Shown here piece by piece: positions 27,440 to 37,696 of a DNA stretch of 54,666 bases. Origin of the DNA: Bordetella parapertussis (GTDB lineage Bacteria; Pseudomonadota; Gammaproteobacteria; Burkholderiales; Burkholderiaceae_A). The position numbers and the translations under genes are program-made. The first letter of the stretch is position 1. Every line of letters starts with the position of its first letter. Below the pieces are notes generated by a model. The model did not search any database. It was given only the letters and a program-made list of their open reading frames with translations, and was not told where the DNA came from. The stretch is taken from the NCBI GenBank assembly GCA_945862985.1, contig CAMAZF010000013.1, forward strand, positions 1 through 54,666. The letters run 5' to 3'.

Positions 27440-29127
27440 TGCAGCACGATCGCAGACTGCTGGCCTTTGCCTGGTTTGCTGCACTCATCATTCTCTTTTT
27501 CCAGCTGGGCAGCGCTCCCCTCACTGACGTGGATGAAGGCGCCTTCTCCGAGGCCACCCGAGAGATGCTTGCGCGGGGGGACTTCATCTCGCCCTGGCTA
27601 CTCGATGCGCCTCGCTTCGACAAGCCCGTGCTCATTCACTGGCTGCAGATGCTGGGCTTTGCGGTCTTTGGTGAGAACGCCTGGGGTGCTCGCCTGCCCA
27701 GTGCGCTGGCGGGTTTGGCCTGGATCGGCTGTATTGGGGGGTGGGCTTACCTCATAGCCCGTCGGCTGGCCCCAGAGGCGGCACTGAGTGTCTACGCCTG
27801 GGGTGTGCTGGTGGCTGCCACCTGTCTGGGCATTCCTGCCATGTCGAGGGCCGCCACCGCCGACGCACTGCTCAATGCACTCATGGCCGCGTCGCTGCTC
27901 TTTCTCTGGAAGGGCTTGAGTGTGATGAACCTGCAGGCCGGTGGACTGGCCGGCCACCTGGCTGTGAGAGAGGCCCGTGCAAGCTTTCGCTGGGCAGCCC
28001 TCTTGATTGGGTTGGGCGTGCTCACCAAGGGGCCCGTCGCCATTCTGGTGCCGGCTGCGGCGAGCTTCCTGGCAGCGCTGACCATGGGCCGCTTGGGCCT
28101 CTGGCTCAGGCTCTCCTTTGACCCCTTTGCATGGTTCATCGCGGCAGCCGTCTGCCTGCCTTGGTACTGGCTTCAGTACGAGGCGCAGGGCAGCGCCTTC
28201 ATCGAGGGCTTCTTTGGCCAACACAACCTGAGCCGCTTCACCGAGACCATGCATGGGTTCTCTGCGGGTCCGCTCTACTACCCGGCCTGGATGGTCATTG
28301 CCTCACTGCCCTGGCTGCCGGTGGTGCTCAAGACCCTCTGGGCAGGCGCACAGCAGCTGCGCCGCAGCGGCCCTCTGCGTGCACAAGAGGTGCACATGGC
28401 GTGGTGGGTGTTGGCCTTTGTCGTGGTGTTCTTTAGCTTCTCTGCCACCAAGCTTCCGCACTACGGCTTCTATGGCCTCTCGGGTCTGCTGGTGCTCATG
28501 GCGCTGGTGCTGGGTGGCGCAGCAGGCAGGCCCGAAGGGCTCATGCGCTGGGCATCGGGGTTCTCTGGCCTGTGCGCGCTGGGTCTGGGACTCTCGCCCC
28601 TCTGGCTGGGCGATGTGGCGATGCGCGTAGACGACCCGTACTACCGTGTCGTGCTCACGGAGGCTGCACGCCTGCTCGATGAATCGTCCTGGCCCCTGCT
28701 GCTCATTGCGCTGTTGGCCATTGATCCCATCGTGCTCGCGCTCTGGCGTCCCAAACAGGTCCCCATTCGGGAGGCCTGGGGAGCTGCGTGGGGTGCCGCA
28801 CTCTGTGGCGTGGCGCTCTATGGCCTGATGGTGCCCACAGTGATGCAAGCCTTGCGCGGGCCGATTCTAGATGCCGCCCAGGTGTTGCAAAACCACAGTC
28901 AGCCCAGTGGCTCCGAAGAGGCACTGGCGCGTTCCATGACCTGGCGGCTTGCAGCACCCAGCCTTTCGTTTGCCGCGGGGCAGGTCATTCCGAAAGGAGA
29001 CCCCAAGCCCGGTGCCTGGGTGGTGATGCATGCCAAAGACTTGGGCAGACTCACGCAGGAGACGGCCTGTCGAGAGGCGCACTTGGTGTGGGAGAAAACC
29101 GGGATTGCGGTGGTGGCCTGCCGCTAG
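27439..29127 (+). CDS. ArnT-like GT39 membrane glycosyltransferase
   Basis: 562 residues with about 12 membrane helices. LTDVDEGAFSEATREMLARGDFISPWLLDAPRFDKPVLIHWLQ is the ArnT-like first loop with the catalytic acidic pair and the KP motif; later FFSFSATKLPHYGFYGLSGL is also shared with that group. ArnT adds sugars from undecaprenyl phosphate to lipid A. ATG overlaps the flippase-like stop (TGATG shares one base). Donor sugar unknown. The last 4 bases overlap the convergent DUF4143 gene. Confidence 0.82.
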   Translation: MQHDRRLLAFAWFAALIILFFQLGSAPLTDVDEGAFSEATREMLARGDFISPWLLDAPRFDKPVLIHWLQMLGFAVFGENAWGARLPSALAGLAWIGCIGGWAYLIARRLAPEAALSVYAWGVLVAATCLGIPAMSRAATADALLNALMAASLLFLWKGLSVMNLQAGGLAGHLAVREARASFRWAALLIGLGVLTKGPVAILVPAAASFLAALTMGRLGLWLRLSFDPFAWFIAAAVCLPWYWLQYEAQGSAFIEGFFGQHNLSRFTETMHGFSAGPLYYPAWMVIASLPWLPVVLKTLWAGAQQLRRSGPLRAQEVHMAWWVLAFVVVFFSFSATKLPHYGFYGLSGLLVLMALVLGGAAGRPEGLMRWASGFSGLCALGLGLSPLWLGDVAMRVDDPYYRVVLTEAARLLDESSWPLLLIALLAIDPIVLALWRPKQVPIREAWGAAWGAALCGVALYGLMVPTVMQALRGPILDAAQVLQNHSQPSGSEEALARSMTWRLAAPSLSFAAGQVIPKGDPKPGAWVVMHAKDLGRLTQETACREAHLVWEKTGIAVVACR

Positions 29128-30359
29128 GCTTGGGCCCAAAGACTGCTGATGGGTACTGCCCAGATCTGATGCCCCAAAGGGAGCGTCTCCTCACCGGCAT
29201 ACAGCACCATGCCACCGACAAATGCTGCCCCAACCTGTTGGGCAAATCGTCGAAGCCCTCGAAGATCGCTCTGACCAAGACTCATGGTGGCCTTCACCTC
29301 CAGGCCGATCAGACCACCTCGAGCGTCCTCCAGCACGAGGTCCACCTCGTACTGGTCGGCATCCCGGTAGTGATAAAGCCGATAAGACTCCTGAGAGGCA
29401 TGAAGGTGTTTGAGTAACTCTGAGAACACGAACGCCTCCAATAGCGGGCCAAAACGCAGTCGGTTGCGCTCGAGTTCTGAAGCGGTGACCCCACACAGGA
29501 CTGCCATGAGTCCAGAGTCAAGAAAATGAATCTTGGGCGTTTTGACCAATCGATTCAGCCGATTGCTAGACCAGGCCTCGACTCGTTTCAAGAGAAACAT
29601 TTGTTCAAAGAGCCCCGTAAACCTGGCGGCCGTTTTCGAATCCAATCCGACCTGAGCGGCAAGCTGGCTGAAGTTGGCGATCTGCCCGGAAGTCAGCGCC
29701 AAGGCTCTTATTAAGCGGGACAAGGCGTCGATTTTGTCGACGCTTGCAAGGTCTCGGACATCTCGCTGGATGAGGGCGCCCAGGTACTGTTGCGCCCAGG
29801 CCTGTCTGCGCCGCTCTGTGATTCTCGTGAGAACCTCGGGGTAGCCGCCCTTGAGCACGCGATCCACGAGCTTAGCGTCGCCCGTCGCTGCCAACAGGGG
29901 GCGGCCTTGGTGCAAGCGATCTATCCAATTACTGGTACCTCCCTGAATTTCTGACTGACTCAGAGGGAGCAAGGTCAACGTCTCCATCCGACCCGCGAGT
30001 GAGTCTGCGACCATGGGAGCGGACATCAGGTTGGCGGATCCGGTCAGCAGAAACCGGCCAGGTCTGCGATCGTCGTCGATGCTTTTTTTGATGGCCAAAA
30101 GGAGCGCGGGGGCCCTCTGAATCTCGTCAATAGCCGCACGATCCAGGCTTCGAATCAGGCCGATAGGATCTTGCTGCGCAGCGAACCGAGTTGCATCATC
30201 GTCAAGCGTGAGGTACTTCATATTCTCGCCCGCAAGCTGCCGAACGAGCGTGGTCTTTCCTGCCTGACGCGGGCCTAACAAGAGCACAGCGGGCGTATCG
30301 GCCATGGCCTCAACGACTCTGGGCAAGAGCAAACGAGGGAAGAATGAATGCGAAAGCAC
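29124..30359 (-). CDS. DUF4143 AAA ATPase
   Basis: 411 residues. Walker A GPRQAGKTT (about 30-38), Walker B AAIDEIQRAP, sensor-like FLLTGSANL, GRMETLTLLPLSQSEIQG, a winged-helix region, and the C-terminal DUF4143 part with a PD-(D/E)xK-like D-x(n)-EVKA (YEVDLVLEDARGGLIGLEVKA). GTG start at 30359, supported by the family-typical beginning FPRLLLPRVVEAMADTPAVLLLGPRQ. The biochemical role of these common single-gene ATPases is unclear; they are often found among toxin-antitoxin and mobile loci. The start codon lies inside a 20-bp palindrome. Confidence 0.85.
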   Translation of the reverse strand: MLSHSFFPRLLLPRVVEAMADTPAVLLLGPRQAGKTTLVRQLAGENMKYLTLDDDATRFAAQQDPIGLIRSLDRAAIDEIQRAPALLLAIKKSIDDDRRPGRFLLTGSANLMSAPMVADSLAGRMETLTLLPLSQSEIQGGTSNWIDRLHQGRPLLAATGDAKLVDRVLKGGYPEVLTRITERRRQAWAQQYLGALIQRDVRDLASVDKIDALSRLIRALALTSGQIANFSQLAAQVGLDSKTAARFTGLFEQMFLLKRVEAWSSNRLNRLVKTPKIHFLDSGLMAVLCGVTASELERNRLRFGPLLEAFVFSELLKHLHASQESYRLYHYRDADQYEVDLVLEDARGGLIGLEVKATMSLGQSDLRGLRRFAQQVGAAFVGGMVLYAGEETLPLGHQIWAVPISSLWAQA

Positions 30360-30376
30360 GATAAAATTTTATCGTG
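30357..30376 (-). promoter_or_regulatory. Perfect 20-bp palindrome over the DUF4143 start
   Basis: CACGATAAAATTTTATCGTG reads the same on both strands and includes the GTG start codon. A dimeric repressor site, possibly autoregulatory, is the simplest reading; chance is unlikely at this length. Confidence 0.7.
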
Positions 30377-30423
30377 TAATTTGGAGTCTAAGTCCGTCTA
30401 TTTCGGAATATAAGGACTTGATT

Positions 30424-30510
30424 TGGTGCCAGAGGCGGGACTCGAACCCGCACACCCTCTCGGGCGCCGGATTTTGAGTCCGGTGCGTCTACCAATTCCA
30501 CCACTCTGGC
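30424..30510 (-). tRNA. tRNA-Leu (anticodon CAA)
   Basis: Complete 87-base cloverleaf including the encoded CCA end. The anticodon stem CCGGA/TCCGG encloses CTCAAAA, giving CAA for UUG codons. A long variable arm (class II) and GGTTCGAGTCC T-arm are present. apt lies 53 bases upstream on the same strand. Confidence 0.96.
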
Positions 30511-30563
30511 GTGGGCTGGTGCAGGGGTGGAAGTATACCGCGAGCGGCTCTGCGACCGGGCGG

Positions 30564-31082
30564 CTAGACCACCAACACCGATCGACAGGTCAAGCCCTGG
30601 GCAGCCAGGCGCTGAGCGCCTTGCAGAAAGCCAATCTCAAGAAGGGCCACTGCCCCCACGGCCGTGGCTCCCGTCATACGAATCAACTCACGCGTGGCCA
30701 GCAGCGTTCCGCCCGTGGCCAGTACATCGTCCACGATCAACACTCGGTCTCGGTCGTTCAACACGTCCTTGCGAATTTCCAAGTGGTCTGAGCCGTATTC
30801 CAGCTCATAGCTCACCCGGTGGGTCTCGGGGGGAAGCTTATTGGCCTTGCGAATCATCACAAAGGGCTTGCGCAGGAGGGTGGCCAAGGCCACTCCAAAG
30901 ATGAACCCGCGAGACTCCACGCCCGCAATGGCGGTGTAGTCCTCTGGCGCGACCAGCGCAGCCATCTGGGTCATGGCCTCTTGGAAGGCCTCTGGATTCG
31001 CCAGGAGTGGGGAGACATCCCGGAATCCCACACCGGGCTTGGGAAAATCGGAGACCACTGGAATGTAGTTCAATAGGTTCAT
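30564..31082 (-). CDS. apt: Adenine phosphoribosyltransferase
   Basis: 172 residues from the ATG at 31082. Apt converts adenine and PRPP into AMP. FPKPGVGFRDVSPLL, GVESRGFIFG, RKANKLPPET, LEYGSDHLEI and the PRPP-binding VLIVDDVLATGGTL are all in the family order. Its ATG and that of the divergent nucleosidase-like gene share the palindrome CATG (31080-31083), so the genes overlap head-to-head by two bases. The neighbour is expected to release adenine, the substrate of Apt. Confidence 0.95.
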   Translation of the reverse strand: MNLLNYIPVVSDFPKPGVGFRDVSPLLANPEAFQEAMTQMAALVAPEDYTAIAGVESRGFIFGVALATLLRKPFVMIRKANKLPPETHRVSYELEYGSDHLEIRKDVLNDRDRVLIVDDVLATGGTLLATRELIRMTGATAVGAVALLEIGFLQGAQRLAAQGLTCRSVLVV

Positions 31083-31638
31083 GACCAAGATCTTAATCCT
31101 GACGGCCTTAGCCGCTGAACTCGAGAACAAGCCTCTGCCCGTGGATGCTCCAGTGATCTTCACCGGAGTGGGCAAGGTGAACGCGGCCCTGACCACCGCA
31201 GAGGCCATTCGCACCCATCGGCCCGACTGCATCTTCAACTACGGAACCGCAGGCGGCGTCTCGGCCCGCGCCGTGGGGCTGCACGAGGTGGGTGCTGTCC
31301 TTCAACGCGACATGATGGCTGAGCCTCTCGCCCCGCGGGGACAGACCCCATTCGATGAGGCGCCGGTGCGCTTGGCGTCTGCCTGCAGCGATTCTCAGGC
31401 TCTGCTCTGTGCAACCGGTGACAGCTTTGTGTCGACCTCTGACCCCTGGCTCTTGCAGCAAGGAGTGGACCTGGTTGAGATGGAGCTCTGGGGCATTGCC
31501 ATGGCCTGTCGTCAGGCGGGTGTGCCCTGGCGTGCCTGGAAGTATGTGAGCGACAACGCCAACGAGGCCTCTCACAACGACTGGGCCGAGAACGTCCACA
31601 AAGGGCGTGAGGCGTTCATCCGAGTGCTCACCTCATGA
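31081..31638 (+). CDS. MTA/SAH nucleosidase-like phosphorylase-superfamily protein
   Basis: 185 residues, shorter than MTA/SAH nucleosidase Pfs (about 230). The order fits the PNP_UDP fold: [12 protein letters not shown] (glutamate near 13), [28 protein letters not shown] with the ribose-binding Met-Glu, and YVSDNAN with the catalytic aspartate. The likely reaction is release of adenine from methylthioadenosine or S-adenosylhomocysteine. The divergent apt would recycle that adenine. It precedes queA with an ATGA overlap; queuosine synthesis by QueA also yields adenine and methionine, so the grouping makes metabolic sense. Confidence 0.78.
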   Translation: MTKILILTALAAELENKPLPVDAPVIFTGVGKVNAALTTAEAIRTHRPDCIFNYGTAGGVSARAVGLHEVGAVLQRDMMAEPLAPRGQTPFDEAPVRLASACSDSQALLCATGDSFVSTSDPWLLQQGVDLVEMELWGIAMACRQAGVPWRAWKYVSDNANEASHNDWAENVHKGREAFIRVLTS

Positions 31639-32657
31639 CCGCCTTCACCCTCTCCGATTTCGACTTTCAACTCCCCCCTGAGCTCATTGCGCAGACTCCC
31701 GCCACAGAGCGCGCGGGGAGTCGGCTGCTCGAGGTCAGTCCAAATGGGGCCCTCACGAACCATCGGTTTTCGGACCTCCTTCATCTGCTGAGCCCAGGAG
31801 ACCTCCTGGTGTTCAACAACTCAAAGGTCATCCGTGCCCGCCTGGCTGCACTCAAGCCCACTGGGGGCCAGGTGGAGCTGCTGGTCGAGCGGATCACCTC
31901 GTCCACCACAGCGACCGCGCTGATGCGTGTGAGCCGCAAGCCTGCAGCCGGCAGTGGGCTTCGGCTCTCCGATGGCAGCACCCTCTGGGTGGAGGGTCGC
32001 GACCCGATCCACGAGGACCGCTTTCTGCTGAGGTTTGAATCGCCCGTGCTCGAGGTGCTCGAGCGCCTAGGCGAGCTGCCTCTACCCCCCTACATCGAGC
32101 ATGCACCGACCTCCGAGGACGACCAGCGTTACCAGACGGTCTATGCCAAGACACCCGGTAGCGTGGCCGCACCCACTGCGGGGCTGCACTTCGATGAGCC
32201 CCTGCTTGCAGCCCTGGAAGCTCGGGGCGTTGAGCTGGCCTCTGTCACGCTGCATGTGGGAAGCGGCACCTTTGCCCCCGTCAAGCACGAAGACTTGAGT
32301 CAGCATGTGATGCACTCAGAGTGGTGTGTTCTGCCCGAAGAGACGGCTGAAAAAATCGTTGCAGCCAAAGCCCGCGGAGGGAAGGTGGTGGCCGTGGGCA
32401 CCACGAGCCTACGCACCCTCGAGAGCCTTCATGGCCAGGCTGGCGCGCGCGACACCAACCTCTTCATTACACCGGGTTACAGCTTCAACACGGTCGATCG
32501 CCTGGTCACGAATTTTCACCTGCCCAAGTCCACCCTCATGATGCTGGTGAGCGCCTTTGCCGGCTATGACCTGATTCGAAAGGCCTACAGCCATGCCATT
32601 GAGCATCGGTATCGGTTTTTCAGCTATGGCGACGCCATGATTCTGACTGTAAAATAG
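31635..32657 (+). CDS. queA: tRNA preQ1 ribosyltransferase-isomerase
   Basis: 340 residues. QueA moves the ribosyl part of S-adenosylmethionine onto preQ1 at tRNA position 34 to form epoxyqueuosine, releasing adenine and methionine. [79 protein letters not shown] and [18 protein letters not shown] are family landmarks. The ATG overlaps the previous stop. The usual partner tgt is not downstream but 0.7 kb away on the other strand, behind an inserted vapBC pair. Confidence 0.96.
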   Translation: MTAFTLSDFDFQLPPELIAQTPATERAGSRLLEVSPNGALTNHRFSDLLHLLSPGDLLVFNNSKVIRARLAALKPTGGQVELLVERITSSTTATALMRVSRKPAAGSGLRLSDGSTLWVEGRDPIHEDRFLLRFESPVLEVLERLGELPLPPYIEHAPTSEDDQRYQTVYAKTPGSVAAPTAGLHFDEPLLAALEARGVELASVTLHVGSGTFAPVKHEDLSQHVMHSEWCVLPEETAEKIVAAKARGGKVVAVGTTSLRTLESLHGQAGARDTNLFITPGYSFNTVDRLVTNFHLPKSTLMMLVSAFAGYDLIRKAYSHAIEHRYRFFSYGDAMILTVK

Positions 32658-32677
32658 CATATGTTTAAACCTATGCT
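32656..32677 (+). promoter_or_regulatory. Palindromic operator upstream of vapBC
   Basis: AGCATA (32656-32661) and TATGCT (32672-32677) are symmetric around the inner palindrome GTTTAAAC (32663-32670), with a single mismatched pair. It begins in the queA stop codon and ends 14 bases before vapB. VapBC complexes repress their operons through such sites. Confidence 0.7.
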
Positions 32678-32691
32678 TAGGAGCGTCCCCC

Positions 32692-32969
32692 ATGGGAAGA
32701 CCCTCAACCACAGCCCTCATGGTGCAAGATCAGCCTCACGAGCGTGTCGTGAGTCTTTTTCGAAACGGCAGCAATCAGGCGGTTCGAATCCCGAGGGAGT
32801 TCGAGTTCTCTGGATCTGAGGTGGTTCTTAGAAAGGAAGGTCACCGACTGGTTCTTGAACCCATCTCGACTCCAGCATTGATTCAGGTGCTGGACTGGAT
32901 CGTCTCTGAGGAGCTCAACGAGCCGGGCTTCATCATTCCCGAGGACCCTCCCCCTGAGGAAGTCTCGCT

Positions 32970-32973
<4 letters not shown>
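32692..32973 (+). CDS. vapB: VapB antitoxin (AbrB-like)
   Basis: 93 residues. The segment RVVSLFRNGSNQAVRIPREFEFSGSEVVLRKEG is the swapped-hairpin AbrB/MazE-type DNA-binding fold, and the acidic C-terminal tail (ELNEPGFIIPEDPPPEE) is the part that occupies the toxin active site. AGGAG lies about 10 bases before the ATG. Cotranscribed with vapC. Confidence 0.87.
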
Positions 32974-34488
<1,515 letters not shown>

Positions 34489-34540
34489 CTACTTTATACT
34501 GTGGGGCTCTTGTCAATCCCCCTCTCGAAGGAGTTCGATT

Positions 34541-34873
34541 GTGCTGATTTCCCCCGCTTATGCGCAGGCCGCTGGTGCCGCTCCCGATCCCCTGATGAGC
34601 TTTCTGCCGCTCATCCTGATGTTCGTGGTGCTCTACTTCCTCATGATTCGCCCCCAAATGAAAAAGGCCAAGGAGCATCGTCAGCTCGTGGAGGGCCTGC
34701 AAAAGGGCGATGAGGTGATCACGGCTGCTGGCCTGGTGGGTCGAATCACCAAGGTCGACACCAGCTACGTCACGCTTGAGGTCTCGGGCGGCGACAAGCC
34801 CACCGAAATGGTCATGCAGCGCTCCGCCGTTCAAACCCTGTTGCCCAAGGGCACGATGAAAGACCTGCTTTGA
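34541..34873 (+). CDS. yajC: Preprotein translocase accessory protein YajC
   Basis: 110 residues from GTG 34541, chosen for AAGGAG 7 bases upstream. One membrane helix (SFLPLILMFVVLYFLMIRPQ) is followed by the conserved cytoplasmic KGDEVITAAGLVGRI. YajC associates with SecDF and the insertase. First gene of the yajC-secD-secF operon. Confidence 0.94.
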   Translation: MLISPAYAQAAGAAPDPLMSFLPLILMFVVLYFLMIRPQMKKAKEHRQLVEGLQKGDEVITAAGLVGRITKVDTSYVTLEVSGGDKPTEMVMQRSAVQTLLPKGTMKDLL

Positions 34874-36732
34874 ATCGAGTCGCATGGTGGCGGCTGGCGA
34901 TCATGGCGCTGGCCCTGGCCTTTGGCCTGCTCTATAGCATTCCCAATTTGTTTGGAGAGGCGCCTGCGGTGCAGGTGTCTTCGGCCAAGGCCACGGTCAA
35001 AATTCAGCCCGGCCTCGTAGAGACGGTGGAGGGGGCACTCCAAGCGGCCAACATTTCCTCCACGGCCATTGCCTTTGAGGCGAACAACTCAGGCAACACG
35101 GTGCGCGCTCGATTTGCCAACACCGATACCCAGCTGCTCGCCAAAGATGCCATTGAAAAGGCGCTCAATGCCGGGGCCGCTCCCGAGGATGCTCGTTATG
35201 TCGTGGCGCTCAACCTCATCTCGGCCTCTCCCCAGTGGCTCAGCAGCCTTGCAGCGCTGCCCATGTACCTCGGCCTCGACCTGAGAGGCGGCGTGCACTT
35301 TCTGCTCCAGGTGGACATGAAGGCTGCGCTCTCCAAGCGCTACGATTCGCTCCTCTCGGAGGCCCGCACCCTGCTGCGAGACAAACGCATTCGCCATGCC
35401 GGGATCTCTCGCGGTGCTGATCTTCTCGAGGTTCGCTTCAAGGACGAGGCTGTTCGCCAGGAGGGGCTCAAGGCCGTCACCGAGCAGTTCCCTGAAGTGG
35501 ACTGGCAGCCCGCTGCAACCGGCAACGCCGATACGCCCCTCGCCTTGCGTGGAAGCCTCAAGCCCGAGGCGCAGACTCGCATTCAAGAGGTGGCGCTCAA
35601 GCAGAACATCGTCACGCTGGGTAATCGAATCAATGAGCTTGGCGTCGCGGAACCCATCGTTCAGCAGCAGGGTGCAGACCGCATCGTGGTCCAGCTGCCG
35701 GGTGTTCAAGACACGGCCAAGGCCAAAGACATTCTGGGGCGAACAGCCACCCTCGAAGTGCGCATGGTGGACGATTCCTCTGAAGCCCAGATCGCATTGG
35801 CCGAAGGACGTGTTCCCCTGGGGCTCGAGCGCTTTGAAGAGCGAGGCGGGCTTGCGCTTCTGCTGAAGAAGGAAGTGGTGTTGACGGGAGACAACCTCAC
35901 CGACGCTCAGGCCGGCTTCGATTCTCAGAACCCCAACGAGCCCGCCGTGCACCTGAACCTGGACAGCAAAGGCGCCCGCATCTTCCGCGATGTCACCCGA
36001 GAGAACATTGGCAAGCGCATGGCCATTGTGCTGATCGAAAAGGGACGCGGTGAGGTGATCACCGCTCCGGTCATTCGCTCTGAAATTCCCGGCGGGCGTG
36101 TTCAGATCTCTGGCCAGATGACCACCATCGAGGCAGCCGACACGGCGCTGCTCCTGCGCGCGGGCTCCCTCGCCGCCCCCATGGAGATCATTGAAGAGCG
36201 CACCATTGGCCCCAGCCTGGGTGCAGACAACATTGCCAAAGGCTTTAACTCCACGCTCTGGGGCTTCGTGATCATTGCCCTCTTCATGGTGGCGTACTAC
36301 ACGCTTTTTGGCGTGTTCTCGGTGTTGGCCCTGAGCCTCAACCTGCTGCTGCTGTTTGCGCTGCTCTCCGTGCTGCAGGCCACACTCACGCTTCCAGGCA
36401 TTGCGGCCATTGCGCTCACGCTCGGCATGGCCATCGACGCCAATGTGCTCATCAATGAGCGCGTACGAGAGGAGATCGCTGCCGGGGCGTCCCCCCAGAC
36501 CGCCATTGCAACGGGCTACGACAAAGCCTGGGCCACCATCCTCGACTCGAACATCACCACGCTCATTGCGGGCATTGCCCTGCTGGCGTTTGGCTCGGGT
36601 CCCGTGCGCGGCTTTGCGGTGGTGCATGTGCTGGGCATTCTCACCTCCATGTTCTCGGCGGTGTTCTTTAGCCGAGGGCTGGTGAACCTCTGGTACGGCG
36701 GGCGCAAGGTGAAAACCTTGGCCGTGGGATAA
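34870..36732 (+). CDS. secD: Protein translocase subunit SecD
   Basis: 620 residues. SecD with SecF uses proton flow to pull preproteins out of the SecYEG channel. LGLDLRGGVHFLLQVD marks the first conserved region after helix 1; the large periplasmic domain includes a repeat region and PAVHLNLDSKGARIF. The C-terminal helices contain GMAIDANVLINERVREE. It starts with TTG overlapping the yajC stop (TTGA) and is followed by secF after 14 bases. Confidence 0.96.
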   Translation: MNRVAWWRLAIMALALAFGLLYSIPNLFGEAPAVQVSSAKATVKIQPGLVETVEGALQAANISSTAIAFEANNSGNTVRARFANTDTQLLAKDAIEKALNAGAAPEDARYVVALNLISASPQWLSSLAALPMYLGLDLRGGVHFLLQVDMKAALSKRYDSLLSEARTLLRDKRIRHAGISRGADLLEVRFKDEAVRQEGLKAVTEQFPEVDWQPAATGNADTPLALRGSLKPEAQTRIQEVALKQNIVTLGNRINELGVAEPIVQQQGADRIVVQLPGVQDTAKAKDILGRTATLEVRMVDDSSEAQIALAEGRVPLGLERFEERGGLALLLKKEVVLTGDNLTDAQAGFDSQNPNEPAVHLNLDSKGARIFRDVTRENIGKRMAIVLIEKGRGEVITAPVIRSEIPGGRVQISGQMTTIEAADTALLLRAGSLAAPMEIIEERTIGPSLGADNIAKGFNSTLWGFVIIALFMVAYYTLFGVFSVLALSLNLLLLFALLSVLQATLTLPGIAAIALTLGMAIDANVLINERVREEIAAGASPQTAIATGYDKAWATILDSNITTLIAGIALLAFGSGPVRGFAVVHVLGILTSMFSAVFFSRGLVNLWYGGRKVKTLAVG

Positions 36733-36746
36733 AGGGAGCGCACGCC

Positions 36747-37682
36747 ATGAACTTCTTCAAGATCAGCCGTGATATCCCGTTCATGCGGCACGCCATGCTG
36801 CTGAATGCCATCTCCTTTGCCACCTTCATTGCGGCGGTGGTCTTCATCGCCATGCGTGGCCTGGCCTTCTCCATCGAGTTCACCGGCGGGACGGTGATTG
36901 AGGTGGCCTACCCCCAGGCTGCACCCATCAATGAGGTGCGAAGCGCGGTTCAGGGCCTGGGCTATGCCGATGCCCAGGTTCAGAACTTCGGGAGTTCCCG
37001 TGAGCTGCTCATCCGTCTTCCGCTGGATGCCGAGCGCAGCAAGGCGCAGGCCGAAGAGGTCTTCAAGGCCATACAGTCCTTGGGGCCAGGTGCCGCGGAG
37101 CTACGCCGGGTGGAGTTTGTGGGGCCCCAGGTGGGCAGCGAACTGGCCGTCGATGGCCTGACCGCGCTGGTGTTTGTCATCCTGGGCATCATGATCTACC
37201 TGGCGGTGCGGTTTGAGTGGAAGTTCGCCGTCGCCGCCATCGTGGCCAACCTCCATGACGTGGTGATCATTCTTGGATTCTTTGCCGCCTTCCAGTGGGA
37301 GTTCTCGCTCTCGGTGCTCGCGGCCATCCTGGCCGTTCTGGGCTATTCGGTGAACGAGTCGGTGGTGGTGGCCGACCGCATTCGCGAGAATTTCCGACGC
37401 ATGCGCAAGGCCACGGTGACCGAGGTCATCGACAATGCCATCACCCGTACCATGAGCCGCACCATCATCACCCATGGCACCACCGAGACCATGGTGCTCA
37501 CCATGCTCATCTTCGGCGGCCCGGTGCTGCACTACTTTGCTCTCGCACTCACCATCGGCATCGTCTTCGGCATCTACTCGTCGATCTTCGTGATGGCCCC
37601 CATCACCATGTGGCTGGGGATTAAGCGTGAGGATCTGGTCAAGCCCCCACCCAAGCAGCAGGATGAGGTGATCGTTCCGTAG
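36747..37682 (+). CDS. secF: Protein translocase subunit SecF
   Basis: 311 residues with six membrane helices. FSIEFTGGTVIEV is the first-domain signature, and GYSVNESVVVADRIREN and TRTMSRTIITHGTT are the conserved helices 4-5. Pairs with the preceding SecD. It is convergent with the recombinase gene; the 14-base gap forms a small GGGTAGAG/CTCTACCC hairpin (37682-37702) without a T tract. Confidence 0.96.
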   Translation: MNFFKISRDIPFMRHAMLLNAISFATFIAAVVFIAMRGLAFSIEFTGGTVIEVAYPQAAPINEVRSAVQGLGYADAQVQNFGSSRELLIRLPLDAERSKAQAEEVFKAIQSLGPGAAELRRVEFVGPQVGSELAVDGLTALVFVILGIMIYLAVRFEWKFAVAAIVANLHDVVIILGFFAAFQWEFSLSVLAAILAVLGYSVNESVVVADRIRENFRRMRKATVTEVIDNAITRTMSRTIITHGTTETMVLTMLIFGGPVLHYFALALTIGIVFGIYSSIFVMAPITMWLGIKREDLVKPPPKQQDEVIVP

Positions 37683-37696
37683 GGTAGAGAGGACCT

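Noticed and set aside
30385-30420. AAGTCC/GGACTT inverted repeat between tRNA-Leu and the DUF4143 gene as an attachment site
   Set aside because: Six-base arms with an 18-base loop, no integrase nearby and no duplication of the tRNA 3' end; at most a weak tRNA terminator.
35089-36627. Long open frame of about 512 codons opposite secD
   Set aside because: A high-GC shadow of secD: no recognisable domains, unnatural composition, and secD is certain.
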